Assembly (NCBI GenBank): GCA_965207585.1
Contig: CBDBMT010000003.1
Coordinates: 1,240,001-1,304,000 of the forward strand
Direction of reading: 5' to 3'
DNA: 64,000 nt
From: Bin87 sp965207585
GTDB taxonomy: Bacteria; Chloroflexota; Dehalococcoidia; Lucifugimonadales; UBA3495
Made by a program: the position numbers and the translations under genes
Shown here: piece after piece, positions 51,701 to 60,900 of the stretch
Layout of the letters: every line of letters starts with the position of its first letter
Position numbering within the stretch: the stretch's first letter is position 1
The notes under the pieces: generated by a model
Database searches by the model: none
Told to the model about the DNA's origin: nothing
The model's input: only the letters and a program-made list of their open reading frames with translations

Positions 51701-54700
51701 ACACGGGCCCCATCGACTGGAATCGCGCACCCAGCACCGAGCCCCACGCGTTCTACGGCATCTCTCCGGTGTTCCGGGTGGAGCCCACGCCGGTGAACGC
51801 GCCGCCCGGTGAGCCGGCGGTGATGAGCAACCTGGGCCAGGCGGACGGCGCGGCGTTGAGTGTGACGACGGTCAGCACCGTACGTGACCGCGCGCAGTCG
51901 TTCCGCACCGGCAGCAACGGCGGCCACTACCGCCTGAACAGCGTCGACGTCGAGTTTGCCGAGATCGGCGACGCCGACGCCGCCCGTGATCTGAGGGTAC
52001 AGATCTGGGCCAACTCCGGCGGAGCGCCGGGCAGTACCGCCGCCGACGTCCTGACCGACCTGGCGCGCCCCTCCATGCCGGTGGGCAGCAGCGACCGGAC
52101 CTTCACCTTCACCTACCAGGGCGACGACGGTTCGGGGCTGCGGCTGGAGCCGAACACCACCTACTGGGTGTACGTATACGACGCGTCCGCGCAGCCCAAC
52201 AGCAGGTACGCCCTTCGCGCCACCGCGTCGAACTCCGAGCGCCGGCAGGGCCTGCGCCTGCCCGAGGGCTGGAGCATCGGCGACGGCCACAGGTCCTGGT
52301 CGCTCTACCCCAACCCCGCCGTCTCCTGGAGCGCCCACTCCGAGGCGCTCAAGATCGGCCTGAACCTGGGGGCCGCCGACGCCTTCGTGCAGTTCCGCAC
52401 CTGCGCGGGCACGGTCTCGGGCAACGACTGCGACACCAGCTGGGTGATCGCCAACTACAACAGGCACGACCCGCCGCCGCCGATCACGCTGACCGAGGGC
52501 GGCCCGGCGGTGACCTACCAGTGGCAGGCGGTGGACCCCCACGAGCGCCGGCACTTCTACGTCGCCAGCCAGGTGGCTGAGCCGCTCAGCCACCACGGCG
52601 GCTACATCGGGCCGGGCAAACCGGACCGAGACCGGCTGATGTGCCACACCGGGAGCCGCAGCCCCTACAACCTGGGCGACCCCATCGTCGAAGGGCTTGG
52701 CCGGGATGGGATTCATTTCGGCTACGGGAGCACCGCCGGCCCGCTGCTGGACCGCCACGACGGCTGCCCCTTCTCGTCGCAGTCCGTCTACGAGGGCGAC
52801 GCCAACAAGTGGCGTCCGGTGAGCCTCGCCGCCGGCCAGGACAGCGACGCCTTCGACCACGGGACGTTCCTGATCCACCGGCCCCACGCCGTCGGCCACA
52901 ACTTCTATGAAAATGGCGTGCTGTACCAGGTGGAAGGCTTCGACTACCCCGAGGTGCGGGTGCCGCTCATCATCAGGGACGACGACCGGTGGGAGCAGAC
53001 CCTGGAGTTCTCCATCGACGACGGGACCACCTGGACGTCCATCGAGGACGGCGGGCTCAATCTGGCCTTCCCGGCCTCGCTGAACACCGGGCGCAAGGCG
53101 CACTACTTCTGGGTGCGGACGAAGAACGACCCGCCGGCGGACCAGGACAAGCGCTTCTCCATCAACGCCGACTTCGCCGAGGCGCTGCTGCGCAGCGGCA
53201 CGTCGGAGTACTTCCGGTCCCACCGGGTCTGGTTCACCAGCCCCGCCGCCTCGCACCTGCACACCTTCAGAACTGACAGCGCCGTCAGCGCCGGCTCGGT
53301 CACGGTCAGCCGCACGCCGGTCCAGGTCGACATCCACGTCGGCGCCAACGTGGTCGGCAACGTGACCTTCCAGGTCGAGGGCTACAAGCTGTACGAGCGC
53401 AGCGACAACCAGATCTCCACGGAGACGCCGCCGAAGACGGTGCGCACCGACAGCTTCAGCTTCCACCGCACGCTGGGCTCCTGCGTGGGCTGCCAGCGGC
53501 TGCTGGGGGACCTGCCGGACCCGGTGGTGGAGCGCGTGGGCGACCTGGACTACGCCAACCTGTCGGACACGGGCATCGACCTGAGCTGGCCGCAGGTGGT
53601 CGGGGCCGAGGGCTACGAGGTGCGCTACTGGTCCACCACGTCGCCCTTCCCCGGCGTCCCGGCCGACGAGGCCTGGTTCGGGGCCGAGCCCAACGACCCG
53701 GCCTGGAACATCCGCCACCTGGAGCCGGACACCGAGTACCGGGCGGTGGTGTACTACCAGGACCACGGCGCGACCCAGCTGAGCACCGCCAGCCCGGTGA
53801 TCCGCTTCACCACGCTGTCGGCGGGCTCGCCGGTGGAGGCGGAGCCCGCGTCGGTGATCGTGGAGCGGGTGCCCGAGGTGTCGATCAGCGCCGCCGGCGG
53901 GACGATCACCGAGGGCGAGGACGCGGTCTACACGGTCACCGTGAACCCCGCGCCCGACGCGCCGCTGGACGTCAGGGTGGGCGTGGCCGGCCCCGGCTCC
54001 GTGGTCGCCGCCCAGCACCTGGGGGAGCGCACGGTCAACGTGCCCACCGGCGGCAGCGTCTCGTTCACCATCCCCACCGTCGACGACACCGGTTGGGGCT
54101 CCAACGGGATGCTCGGCGCGACGGTGCGGTTCGGCGAGGGCTACCGGCTGAACAGGTTCAGGAGCTACGCCTCGGTCTATATCGCCAACAACGACCTGCC
54201 GCCGCCGCCGCCGGTGCAGCTCAAGCGCGTCTCCGACACCACGGCGACCGTCGCCTGGAAGCCGCAGGGGGACGGCGCGTCCTACCTGGTCGTCTGGCAC
54301 GAGAGCTTCACGGGCGTCCCGGTCCTGACGGAAGTCACGACCACCGCGACCGAGCACCAGCTCACCGGCCTCAAGCCGCAGTCGCACTACGTGGTCTCCG
54401 TCCTTCACGGGACGAACCAGCTGGACCAGATCACCGTGCGGACCCTGGCCGCCGGCGCGACGCCGAAGACCTTCACGGTGGACTTCGAGACGCCCGCGCC
54501 CAACACGTCCGTGCCGGTGATCAGCGTGACCGCCGACGGCGACGTGACCGAGGGCGGGGACGCGACCTTCACGGTCAGCGCCAACCCGGCCCCGGCGGCG
54601 GACCTGGACGTGAGCGTCACGGTGTCGCAGAGCGACGACTCCGGGGTATCCCTGGGACATCGGACGGTGACCATCCCGACGGCGGGCTACGCCGCGCTGA

Positions 54701-57678
54701 CGGTGGCCACCACCAACGACGAGGTGGACGAGCCCGACGGATCGGTCACGGTCACCGTCGACGCCAGCGCCAGCCTCGACTACCGGGTGTCCTCGTCCCA
54801 GGGGACGGCCGTCGTGGTCGTGTCCGACGACGACGGCGGCTACACGGTCAACCAGGGAACGATCGCCAGGGTCAGGGAGCTGGCGTCGCAGACGCAGCAC
54901 GGCGCGGCCCACGTGAACCGCTGGAACCGGGTGCTGCTGGCCTTCGGCGAGCACGACGGGACCGGCGTCACGGGCGGCCCGATGACGGCGGCCGAGGCCC
55001 AGGACATGGCGGACAATCACAGCAGCCCGGTGTGGGACCTGGTGGTCGTCGAGCTGACCGCCCTGGAAGCGGCCGCGGCGCAGACGCCGCCGCCGCCGCC
55101 CACGCCCGAGGTGAGCGTCACCGCGGGCAGCGGCATCACCGAGGGCGGCGACGCCGCCTTCACGGTGACCGCCAGCCCGGCGCCTACGGCCAACCTGGAC
55201 GTGAGCGTCACGGTGTCCCAGAGCGGCGACTACGGCGCCGCCACGGGCCAGCGGACGGTGACCGTCCCCACCACGGGCAGCGCCACCCTCACCGTCGGCA
55301 CCACCGACGACAGCACGGACGAGACCGACGGGTCGGTCACGGCCACGGTGAACGCGGGCAGCGGCTACACGGTGTCCTCGTCCCAGGGGGCGGCCACGGT
55401 GGCCGTGTCCGACGACGACGCCCCCACGCCGGTGGTGAGCGTCACCGCTGGCAGCGGCATCACCGAGGGCGAGTCGGTCACCTTCACGGTGACGGCCAGC
55501 CCGGCCCCGGCGGCGGACCTGGCGGTGAGCGTGACCGTCGCCACCACCGGCGACTTCGGGTACGGGACGCTGCCCGTCAGCGTCACCATCCCAACGTCGG
55601 GCAGCGCCACGGTGACCATCGCCACCACCGACGACGAGGTGGACGAGGCCGACGGCTCGGTCACGCTGACCGTCAACGCGGGCAGCGGCTACACGGTGTC
55701 CTCGACCCAGGGCGCGGCCACGGCCGACGTCGCCGACAACGACGACCCGGTCGTTGAGGAGCAGACGGGCTACACGGTGGACCCGGACGTGGTCGCCAGG
55801 GTCAGGGAGCTGGCGTCGCAGACCCAGCACGGGACGGCCCACGTGAACCGCTGGAACCGGGTGCTGCTGGCCTTCGGCGAGCACGACGGCGCCGGCGTCA
55901 CCGGCGGCCCGATGACGGCGGCCCAGGCCCAGGACATGGCGGACCGGCACAGCAGCCCGGTGTGGGACGAGGTGGTGACCGAGCTGACGGCCCTGGAGGC
56001 GGCGTCAGCGCAGACGCCGCCGCCGCCCGAGGTGAGCATTTCCGCCGGCAGCGGGGTGACCGAGGGCGGCGACGCCGTCTTCACGGTGACCGCCAGCCCG
56101 GCGCCTTCGTCCAACCTGGACGTGAGCGTCACGGTGTCCCAGAGCGGCGACTACGGCGCGGCCACGGGCCAGCGCACGGTGACCGTCCCCACCACGGGCA
56201 GCGTCACCCTCACCATCGCCACCACCGACGACAGCACGGACGAGACCGACGGCTCGGTCACGCTGACCGTGAACGCCGGCAGCGGCTACACCGTGTCCTC
56301 GTCCCAGGGCGCGGCCACGGTGGCCGTGTCCGACAACGACGCCGCCCCCACGCCGGTGGTGAGCGTCACTGCGGGCAGCGGGGTGACCGAGGGCGGCGAC
56401 GCCTTCTTCACGGTGACCGCCAGCCCGGCCCCGGCGTCCAACCTGGACGTGAGCGTAACGGTGTCCCAGAGCGGCGACTACGGCGCCACCACGGGCCAGC
56501 GCACGGTGACCGTCCCCACCACGGGCAGCGCCACCCTCACCGTGGGCACCACCGACGACGACGCCGACGAGACCGACGGCTCGGTGACGGCCACGGTGAA
56601 CGCCGGCGGCGGCTACACGGTATCCTCGACCCAGGGCGCGGCCACGGTGGCCGTGTCGGACAACGACGACGCCCCCACGCCGGTGGTGAGCGTCAGCGCG
56701 GGCAGCGGGGTGACCGAGGGCGGCGACGCCGTCTTCACCGTCAGCGCAAACCCCGCCCCGGCGTCCAACCTGGACGTGAGCGTGACGGTGTCCCAGAGCG
56801 GCGACTACGGCGCGACCACGGGCCAGCGCACGGTGACCATCCCCACCACGGGCAGCGTCACCCTCACCGTCGGCACCACGGACGACGACGCCGACGAGAC
56901 CGACGGGTCGGTCACCGCCACGGTGAACGCCGGCAGCGGCTACACCGTGTCCTCGACCCAGGGCGCGGCCACGGTGGCCGTGGCCGACGACGACGACGCC
57001 CCCACGCCGGTGGTGAGCGTCAGCGCGGGCGGCGGGATCACCGAGGGCGGCGACGCCACCTTCACGGTGACCGCCAGCCCGGCGCCTTCGGCCAACCTGG
57101 ACGTCAGCGTGACGGTATCCCAGAGCGGCGACTACGGGGCCACCACGGGCCAGCGCACGGTGACCGTCCCCACCACGGGCAGCGTCACCCTCACCGTGGG
57201 CACCACCGACGACGACGACGACGAGGCCGACGGCTCGGTCACGGCCACGGTGAACGCGGGCAACGGCTACACCGTGTCCTCGTCCCAGGGCGCGGCCACG
57301 GTGGCCGTGTCCGACAACGACGACGCCGCGCCGGAGGTGGAGATCAGCGTCACCGTGGAGGACGCCTCGGCGGTGGAGGGCGACGTGCTGGAGTTCCGGG
57401 TGGTGCTGTCGGCGGCGTCCACCGAGGAGATCCGGGTGCGGTGGTACACCGCGCCGGCCTACCACCTGCTGGACGACCGGGCGCACCGGTCCGACTACCA
57501 GACGACGGAGGGAGAGCTGGTGTTTGCGCCGGGAGTGACGGAGTTGACGGGGGAGGTGTGGCTGGAGCAGGACGAGGATGACGAGCCGGACGAGTACTTC
57601 GCGGTGGAGGCGTTCCTGCCCGGGAACTTCGTCGTGCCCGACGCGGTGGGAACCATGACCATCGTGGACGACGACTAG
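48715..57678 (+). CDS. Giant secreted Calx-beta/fibronectin-III surface protein B
   Basis: The 2,987-residue frame starts at GTG 48715 with signal peptide LTRRRALWALPLLLLAVMM; the upstream ATG 48612 is frame-shifted by the shorter poly-C tract. Domain order is as in protein A: choice-of-anchor-like blocks, Calx-beta, the YWLNGERVA/TWENW block, fibronectin-III-like domains, two HVNRWNRVLLAFGEHD linkers, Calx-beta repeats, and the same C-terminal Calx-beta ending TMTIVDDD. It has four rather than five tandem units after the second linker, and one unit of another type (VATTGDFGYGTLPVSVTIP) before it, shared with the third protein. Surface adhesion or matrix role inferred. Confidence 0.84.
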   Translation: MLTRRRALWALPLLLLAVMMAAALFALTPAQPAGAQQATQTFVSNLGQADGPAAALSNDYAQAFTTGSNSHGYSLRSVDVEFSVIQAGLSSSLTASIHADSGGSPGSSLGTLTNPVSFPVSSSDQTLTFTSTGIDLAASTTYFLVIDMSSNRGLEGIRATSSDAEDSGQLAGWSIGDGSLFKGFASTGSWAVNTPSLKVSLGGISKTPSPLVSNFGQANGGTGNFVQHDHAQAFTTGANAGGYTLTGVDFSFPQINDGALASKLAAEIRSDSGGAPGAVVATLTKPGTISAGTNSFTHSGVALAANTTYWAVLDVTLVLLPGANTIQNTASDAEDAGGADGWTIADDGHYRTWNTSGAWTSFSQSRKITIHGTAVETVETETFVANTGQADGGTSFLGNDFHQAFTTGGSSFGYTLHSVEVEFSTIDSAFSSSALTASIHAASGGSPGSSLGTLTNPASFPASTSDQTLTFTSSAGIDLEGSATYFLVIDMDAGQSSSRVRLTGSDAEDGGGLAGWSIADGAGTRTASSTGAWTPNVSSLKISLDGVSKPRPSRVSILGGGAVTEGVSASFTLRAVPAPPADLPVSVTVTTTGDFGYGTLPTSVTIPASGSATLEIATTNDDVDEAHGSVTVTLVDGSDYDLATSLGTATVRVRDDDPPLVKNTGQSSGLVQGLHVDLAQGFDTGGNPSGYTLTSVDVAFNRSTEDFGSKLTVTVHKGANGAPGTVVGTLANPDWVNRQAGTYRFTHPGVALEADTRYWVVLDATGLTEGNSQVKFTQSNSEDAGAAPGWSINNDARIRAQGGGNWITLVGGSTLSMGVNGRLLPHADGSYTVPFDWPLKPTRVGAGETFRLLIITDDWRDATATDIAEYDAHVWDSIRTGHAAIRRYAGQFRVVGSTAAVDARDHTRTNPNDAGHPDAPIYWLNGERVAANNAGFWSDTWENWAMADRRIETGKRYPDNDWPWTGTMTAGTKHASDHLGNSGNVARGRFWTQDGDTGPIDWNRAPSTEPHAFYGISPVFRVEPTPVNAPPGEPAVMSNLGQADGAALSVTTVSTVRDRAQSFRTGSNGGHYRLNSVDVEFAEIGDADAARDLRVQIWANSGGAPGSTAADVLTDLARPSMPVGSSDRTFTFTYQGDDGSGLRLEPNTTYWVYVYDASAQPNSRYALRATASNSERRQGLRLPEGWSIGDGHRSWSLYPNPAVSWSAHSEALKIGLNLGAADAFVQFRTCAGTVSGNDCDTSWVIANYNRHDPPPPITLTEGGPAVTYQWQAVDPHERRHFYVASQVAEPLSHHGGYIGPGKPDRDRLMCHTGSRSPYNLGDPIVEGLGRDGIHFGYGSTAGPLLDRHDGCPFSSQSVYEGDANKWRPVSLAAGQDSDAFDHGTFLIHRPHAVGHNFYENGVLYQVEGFDYPEVRVPLIIRDDDRWEQTLEFSIDDGTTWTSIEDGGLNLAFPASLNTGRKAHYFWVRTKNDPPADQDKRFSINADFAEALLRSGTSEYFRSHRVWFTSPAASHLHTFRTDSAVSAGSVTVSRTPVQVDIHVGANVVGNVTFQVEGYKLYERSDNQISTETPPKTVRTDSFSFHRTLGSCVGCQRLLGDLPDPVVERVGDLDYANLSDTGIDLSWPQVVGAEGYEVRYWSTTSPFPGVPADEAWFGAEPNDPAWNIRHLEPDTEYRAVVYYQDHGATQLSTASPVIRFTTLSAGSPVEAEPASVIVERVPEVSISAAGGTITEGEDAVYTVTVNPAPDAPLDVRVGVAGPGSVVAAQHLGERTVNVPTGGSVSFTIPTVDDTGWGSNGMLGATVRFGEGYRLNRFRSYASVYIANNDLPPPPPVQLKRVSDTTATVAWKPQGDGASYLVVWHESFTGVPVLTEVTTTATEHQLTGLKPQSHYVVSVLHGTNQLDQITVRTLAAGATPKTFTVDFETPAPNTSVPVISVTADGDVTEGGDATFTVSANPAPAADLDVSVTVSQSDDSGVSLGHRTVTIPTAGYAALTVATTNDEVDEPDGSVTVTVDASASLDYRVSSSQGTAVVVVSDDDGGYTVNQGTIARVRELASQTQHGAAHVNRWNRVLLAFGEHDGTGVTGGPMTAAEAQDMADNHSSPVWDLVVVELTALEAAAAQTPPPPPTPEVSVTAGSGITEGGDAAFTVTASPAPTANLDVSVTVSQSGDYGAATGQRTVTVPTTGSATLTVGTTDDSTDETDGSVTATVNAGSGYTVSSSQGAATVAVSDDDAPTPVVSVTAGSGITEGESVTFTVTASPAPAADLAVSVTVATTGDFGYGTLPVSVTIPTSGSATVTIATTDDEVDEADGSVTLTVNAGSGYTVSSTQGAATADVADNDDPVVEEQTGYTVDPDVVARVRELASQTQHGTAHVNRWNRVLLAFGEHDGAGVTGGPMTAAQAQDMADRHSSPVWDEVVTELTALEAASAQTPPPPEVSISAGSGVTEGGDAVFTVTASPAPSSNLDVSVTVSQSGDYGAATGQRTVTVPTTGSVTLTIATTDDSTDETDGSVTLTVNAGSGYTVSSSQGAATVAVSDNDAAPTPVVSVTAGSGVTEGGDAFFTVTASPAPASNLDVSVTVSQSGDYGATTGQRTVTVPTTGSATLTVGTTDDDADETDGSVTATVNAGGGYTVSSTQGAATVAVSDNDDAPTPVVSVSAGSGVTEGGDAVFTVSANPAPASNLDVSVTVSQSGDYGATTGQRTVTIPTTGSVTLTVGTTDDDADETDGSVTATVNAGSGYTVSSTQGAATVAVADDDDAPTPVVSVSAGGGITEGGDATFTVTASPAPSANLDVSVTVSQSGDYGATTGQRTVTVPTTGSVTLTVGTTDDDDDEADGSVTATVNAGNGYTVSSSQGAATVAVSDNDDAAPEVEISVTVEDASAVEGDVLEFRVVLSAASTEEIRVRWYTAPAYHLLDDRAHRSDYQTTEGELVFAPGVTELTGEVWLEQDEDDEPDEYFAVEAFLPGNFVVPDAVGTMTIVDDD
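56026..57330 (+). repeat. Four tandem Calx-beta coding repeats (giant gene B)
   Basis: Units of about 327 bases beginning VSISAGSGVTEGGDAVFTV and similar, with junctions near 56350, 56677 and 57001. One fewer than in gene A. Two more units at 55105-55745 precede the second linker. Confidence 0.85.
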
Positions 57679-57704
57679 CCCGGCCGGGCCGGACTGCCAG
57701 CGCA

Positions 57705-57751
57705 GAACAGGGCAAGGGGGGCTGGCGGCGATGCTGCCGGCCCCCTTGTTC
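57705..57751 (+). terminator. Hairpin terminator after giant gene B
   Basis: GAACAGGGCAAGGGGGGCTGGC pairs with GCCGGCCCCCTTGTTC around GGCGATGCT-like loop. Counterpart of 16196-16245, with compensating differences. Confidence 0.6.
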
Positions 57752-57936
57752 TTCCCCACGGACGGAATCGATTGAACAACAACAGGAACGGTTGATTGCC
57801 TTGACACCTCCGCCCAGATTGGCGGACAGTCTAGGTTGGATGTTTGCGGCAGCTACGTACTTGGGCTTTGAAATACAGTGATCCAGCGCCCGCACGGCGT
57901 CGTGGCATAAGTCGGGCGAAGAGGAGGTTCGACGAC

Positions 57937-60900
57937 ATGGCCAACGCGCTGCGGAGATTCACCTCCCCGATCTCGTGGAGAGGCGCCGTCATGAGGCGCG
58001 CTGGAGCGATGCCCCTCGTCCTGGCGCTGCTGGCGACGGCCCTGTTAGCGCTGCCGGCGGAACCGGCTGACGCGCAGAGCAATCAGCCGGTTGTGTCGGT
58101 GCTTCACTATGTGCGCACCACGGTCGATGAGGGCCCAGGCGCTGTGGCGAGTTTCATTGTCCTCGTGAGGGACGGCGGCGGCGGCAGCCTCACCAGCGAC
58201 CTCACCTTGGTTTATCACTTGTCTCAGTCGGGCAACGCCATTGATGAGGCGCGCGCTGATGAAACGACGAGTGCTGGTCTTGACAAGGAGTACACGGTCA
58301 CGGCAGGCAATTCAGGGTTTTTTGTGGATGTCCCGATCTTGGACGACGATGTCCACACAGCCGAACGCTGGGTCACGCTGACGATCGAGTTGATGCCTCA
58401 TTATCGGGTGGATTTGGATGACCAGTCTGCCGTGATCACCGTGGTGGACAACGACAGCAGGGGAGGCGACTATGACCCCAATAATACGGCGCTCGTCTCC
58501 CTGTACGCCATCGGCTCCAGCGCTGACGGACCCGCCACCTATACCGAAGGTGAAGATGCGCACGCGGACTTCCGTGTGCGGGCGATCCCCAACATACGCG
58601 GCGGCTCGTTCCCCAACCCGCTCACCATCAGGTACCGAGTCACCCAGGAAGGCGACTTCGTCGTCGCCTCAGAGATCCGAACCACGACCACAACGGTCAA
58701 CCCGACCGTCAATGTTGTGGACATCCACATCCCCATCAGTGACGACGACACCAACGAAGCCGACGGCAAGATCACGTTCGAGATCCTCCCGGGCTCCAGC
58801 TACATCATCGAGGAAGCGTTCAACCCGGTCACCGTGCTCGTGAAGGACGATGACACGCCGCAGGTCTCCTTCGGCGGGACCACCCTCGCAGTGGTGGAAG
58901 GCTCGACCGATTCCTATGAGGCGGTGCTGTACGCGCGTCCAGCACCCTACCAGGACATCATGGTGCGGCTCCGGACCCAGGAGCCGCATCAGGGCCGCTG
59001 GAGCGCGACCGAGAGCAGCGACTACGACTACGGGTCCGCCGTGACCACCGACTACATCGACGTGCCCATATCGGCCGGCACGGAAAACGTGACCGTCGAG
59101 GTCAACCGGGACACCACCGGCGGCGTCGAAATCAAGGACGACGCCAACCATGAGGACTACGAGCATCTCTACCTGAAGCTCACCGGCGGCCTCGACGGCT
59201 ACGAGGTGGGCGAGCGCGACTGGCTGCGGGTGACGATCATCGATGACGAGAGCCCGCCTCCGGCGCCCGAGGCGAACGGCGACGGCACCTACACCGTGCC
59301 CGCCGACTGGCCGCTGGTGCCCGAGGAGCTGCGCAGGATCGGCGGCGAGTTCCGGTTGCTGTTCCTGACCAACACCTGGCGCGACGCCACCACCGCCAAC
59401 ATTGCCGACTACGACGCCCACGTCCAGGACTCCATCGCGGGCAGCCACACCGGCGGCTCGCACCCGGCGATTATTCCCTATTCCGACGCGTTCAAGGTGG
59501 TGGGATCGACGCCCACGGTCAACGCCCGAGACCACATCGACCCGGGCCGCGACACGGCGATCTACTGGCTCAACGGCCCGCGCGTGGCCAGGGACACGGC
59601 GGGGTTCTTCAGCAGCTCGTGGGAGAACTGGTCCGAACATGACCGCAGGACGGCGGCCAGCGTCTCGGTCGTCGACGGCGACACCCGCGTCGACTGGCAC
59701 TGGAGCGGCACCCAACCGGACGGGACGAAACATGCGTTGAGCAGCATGGGCAGCAGCGGACACGTCGTCCGCGGCCAGTCCTTCGAAGAAGGAGAAGCCC
59801 GGAACCCCTGGGTGGGCGCTTCCACCACGAGGGTTGAGAGCCACTCAATCCTGGGCATCTCGCCGGTCTTCCGCATCGACAAGCGGCCGCGCCTGGAGAT
59901 CGTGCAGGCCGATGTGGAGGAACCGCTGCAGCGGGGACTACTCCGCTGGCAGGGACGGCAGCGGATGATCGTGGTGGACGAGCCCTCCGCCTGTAATACC
60001 GCGCCCAACGACGTCTCCGAGCTGGGCGGCGTCACCCACCCCACGGACCTGGTCACCTACCGGGTGCGTCTCTACGCCGACCCCGTCGGCCAGGCCGAGC
60101 TCTACGTCTACAACCCCAAGTACGTCGTCTACCGGCAGGGCAGCCTCGCCACGGGGCCGGTCGACAGCGACCACTGGAACGAGATCTGGAAACGGGAGAT
60201 ATGGGCCTCCAACTTCTACCGCAACGGCATCACCGTGCGGCCGCCCGGCGAGGACACGACCTACGCGGTCTCCGGCGGGCCGCCCGTCAACACCTACATC
60301 TCGCTGGACTTCGACTCCAGCAACTGGGATCAGTGGCATACGATCAGCGTCAACGTCCACTGCGCCGACCATGAGGATCACAACGCGTACATCATCCAGC
60401 ACGAGCTGGAACTGCCCGGCGACAAGTTCGCCGGCCGCGACCGGCTCGGCCGCGGGATCGATTGGAACCTCTCCACATGGCACGACGTGCGGGTCAAGGT
60501 GGTGGACACCAAGTCGCCGCAGCCCGCCGACCTGACGGTCGACACGGCCTACACGGGCACGCTGCTGGCGAACGCGGGCGACGCCGTCGGCTACAGGTGC
60601 GACAGCTACACGACGGGCGGCGAGTGCGAGTACTACTTCAACATCCACTGGTGGTGGGACCTGCCGACCGGCCCGCCGCTGGTCAGCCCCGGTAAACCGC
60701 GCAACGACCTCTACGACGCCGAGGAGCACTTCTCGGAGTGGCGCGTCAAGGTCGAGGCCGACAACAGCCTGACGGATACGCCGCCGACGTACATCTACTC
60801 GCGGCGTGTTGACCGGGTCATCGGGCACGACGGCGTGGTCAACCAGCAGCCGTACAGGGCGGGCATCGTCAACACCGGCCTGAAGACCACGTACCGCGAC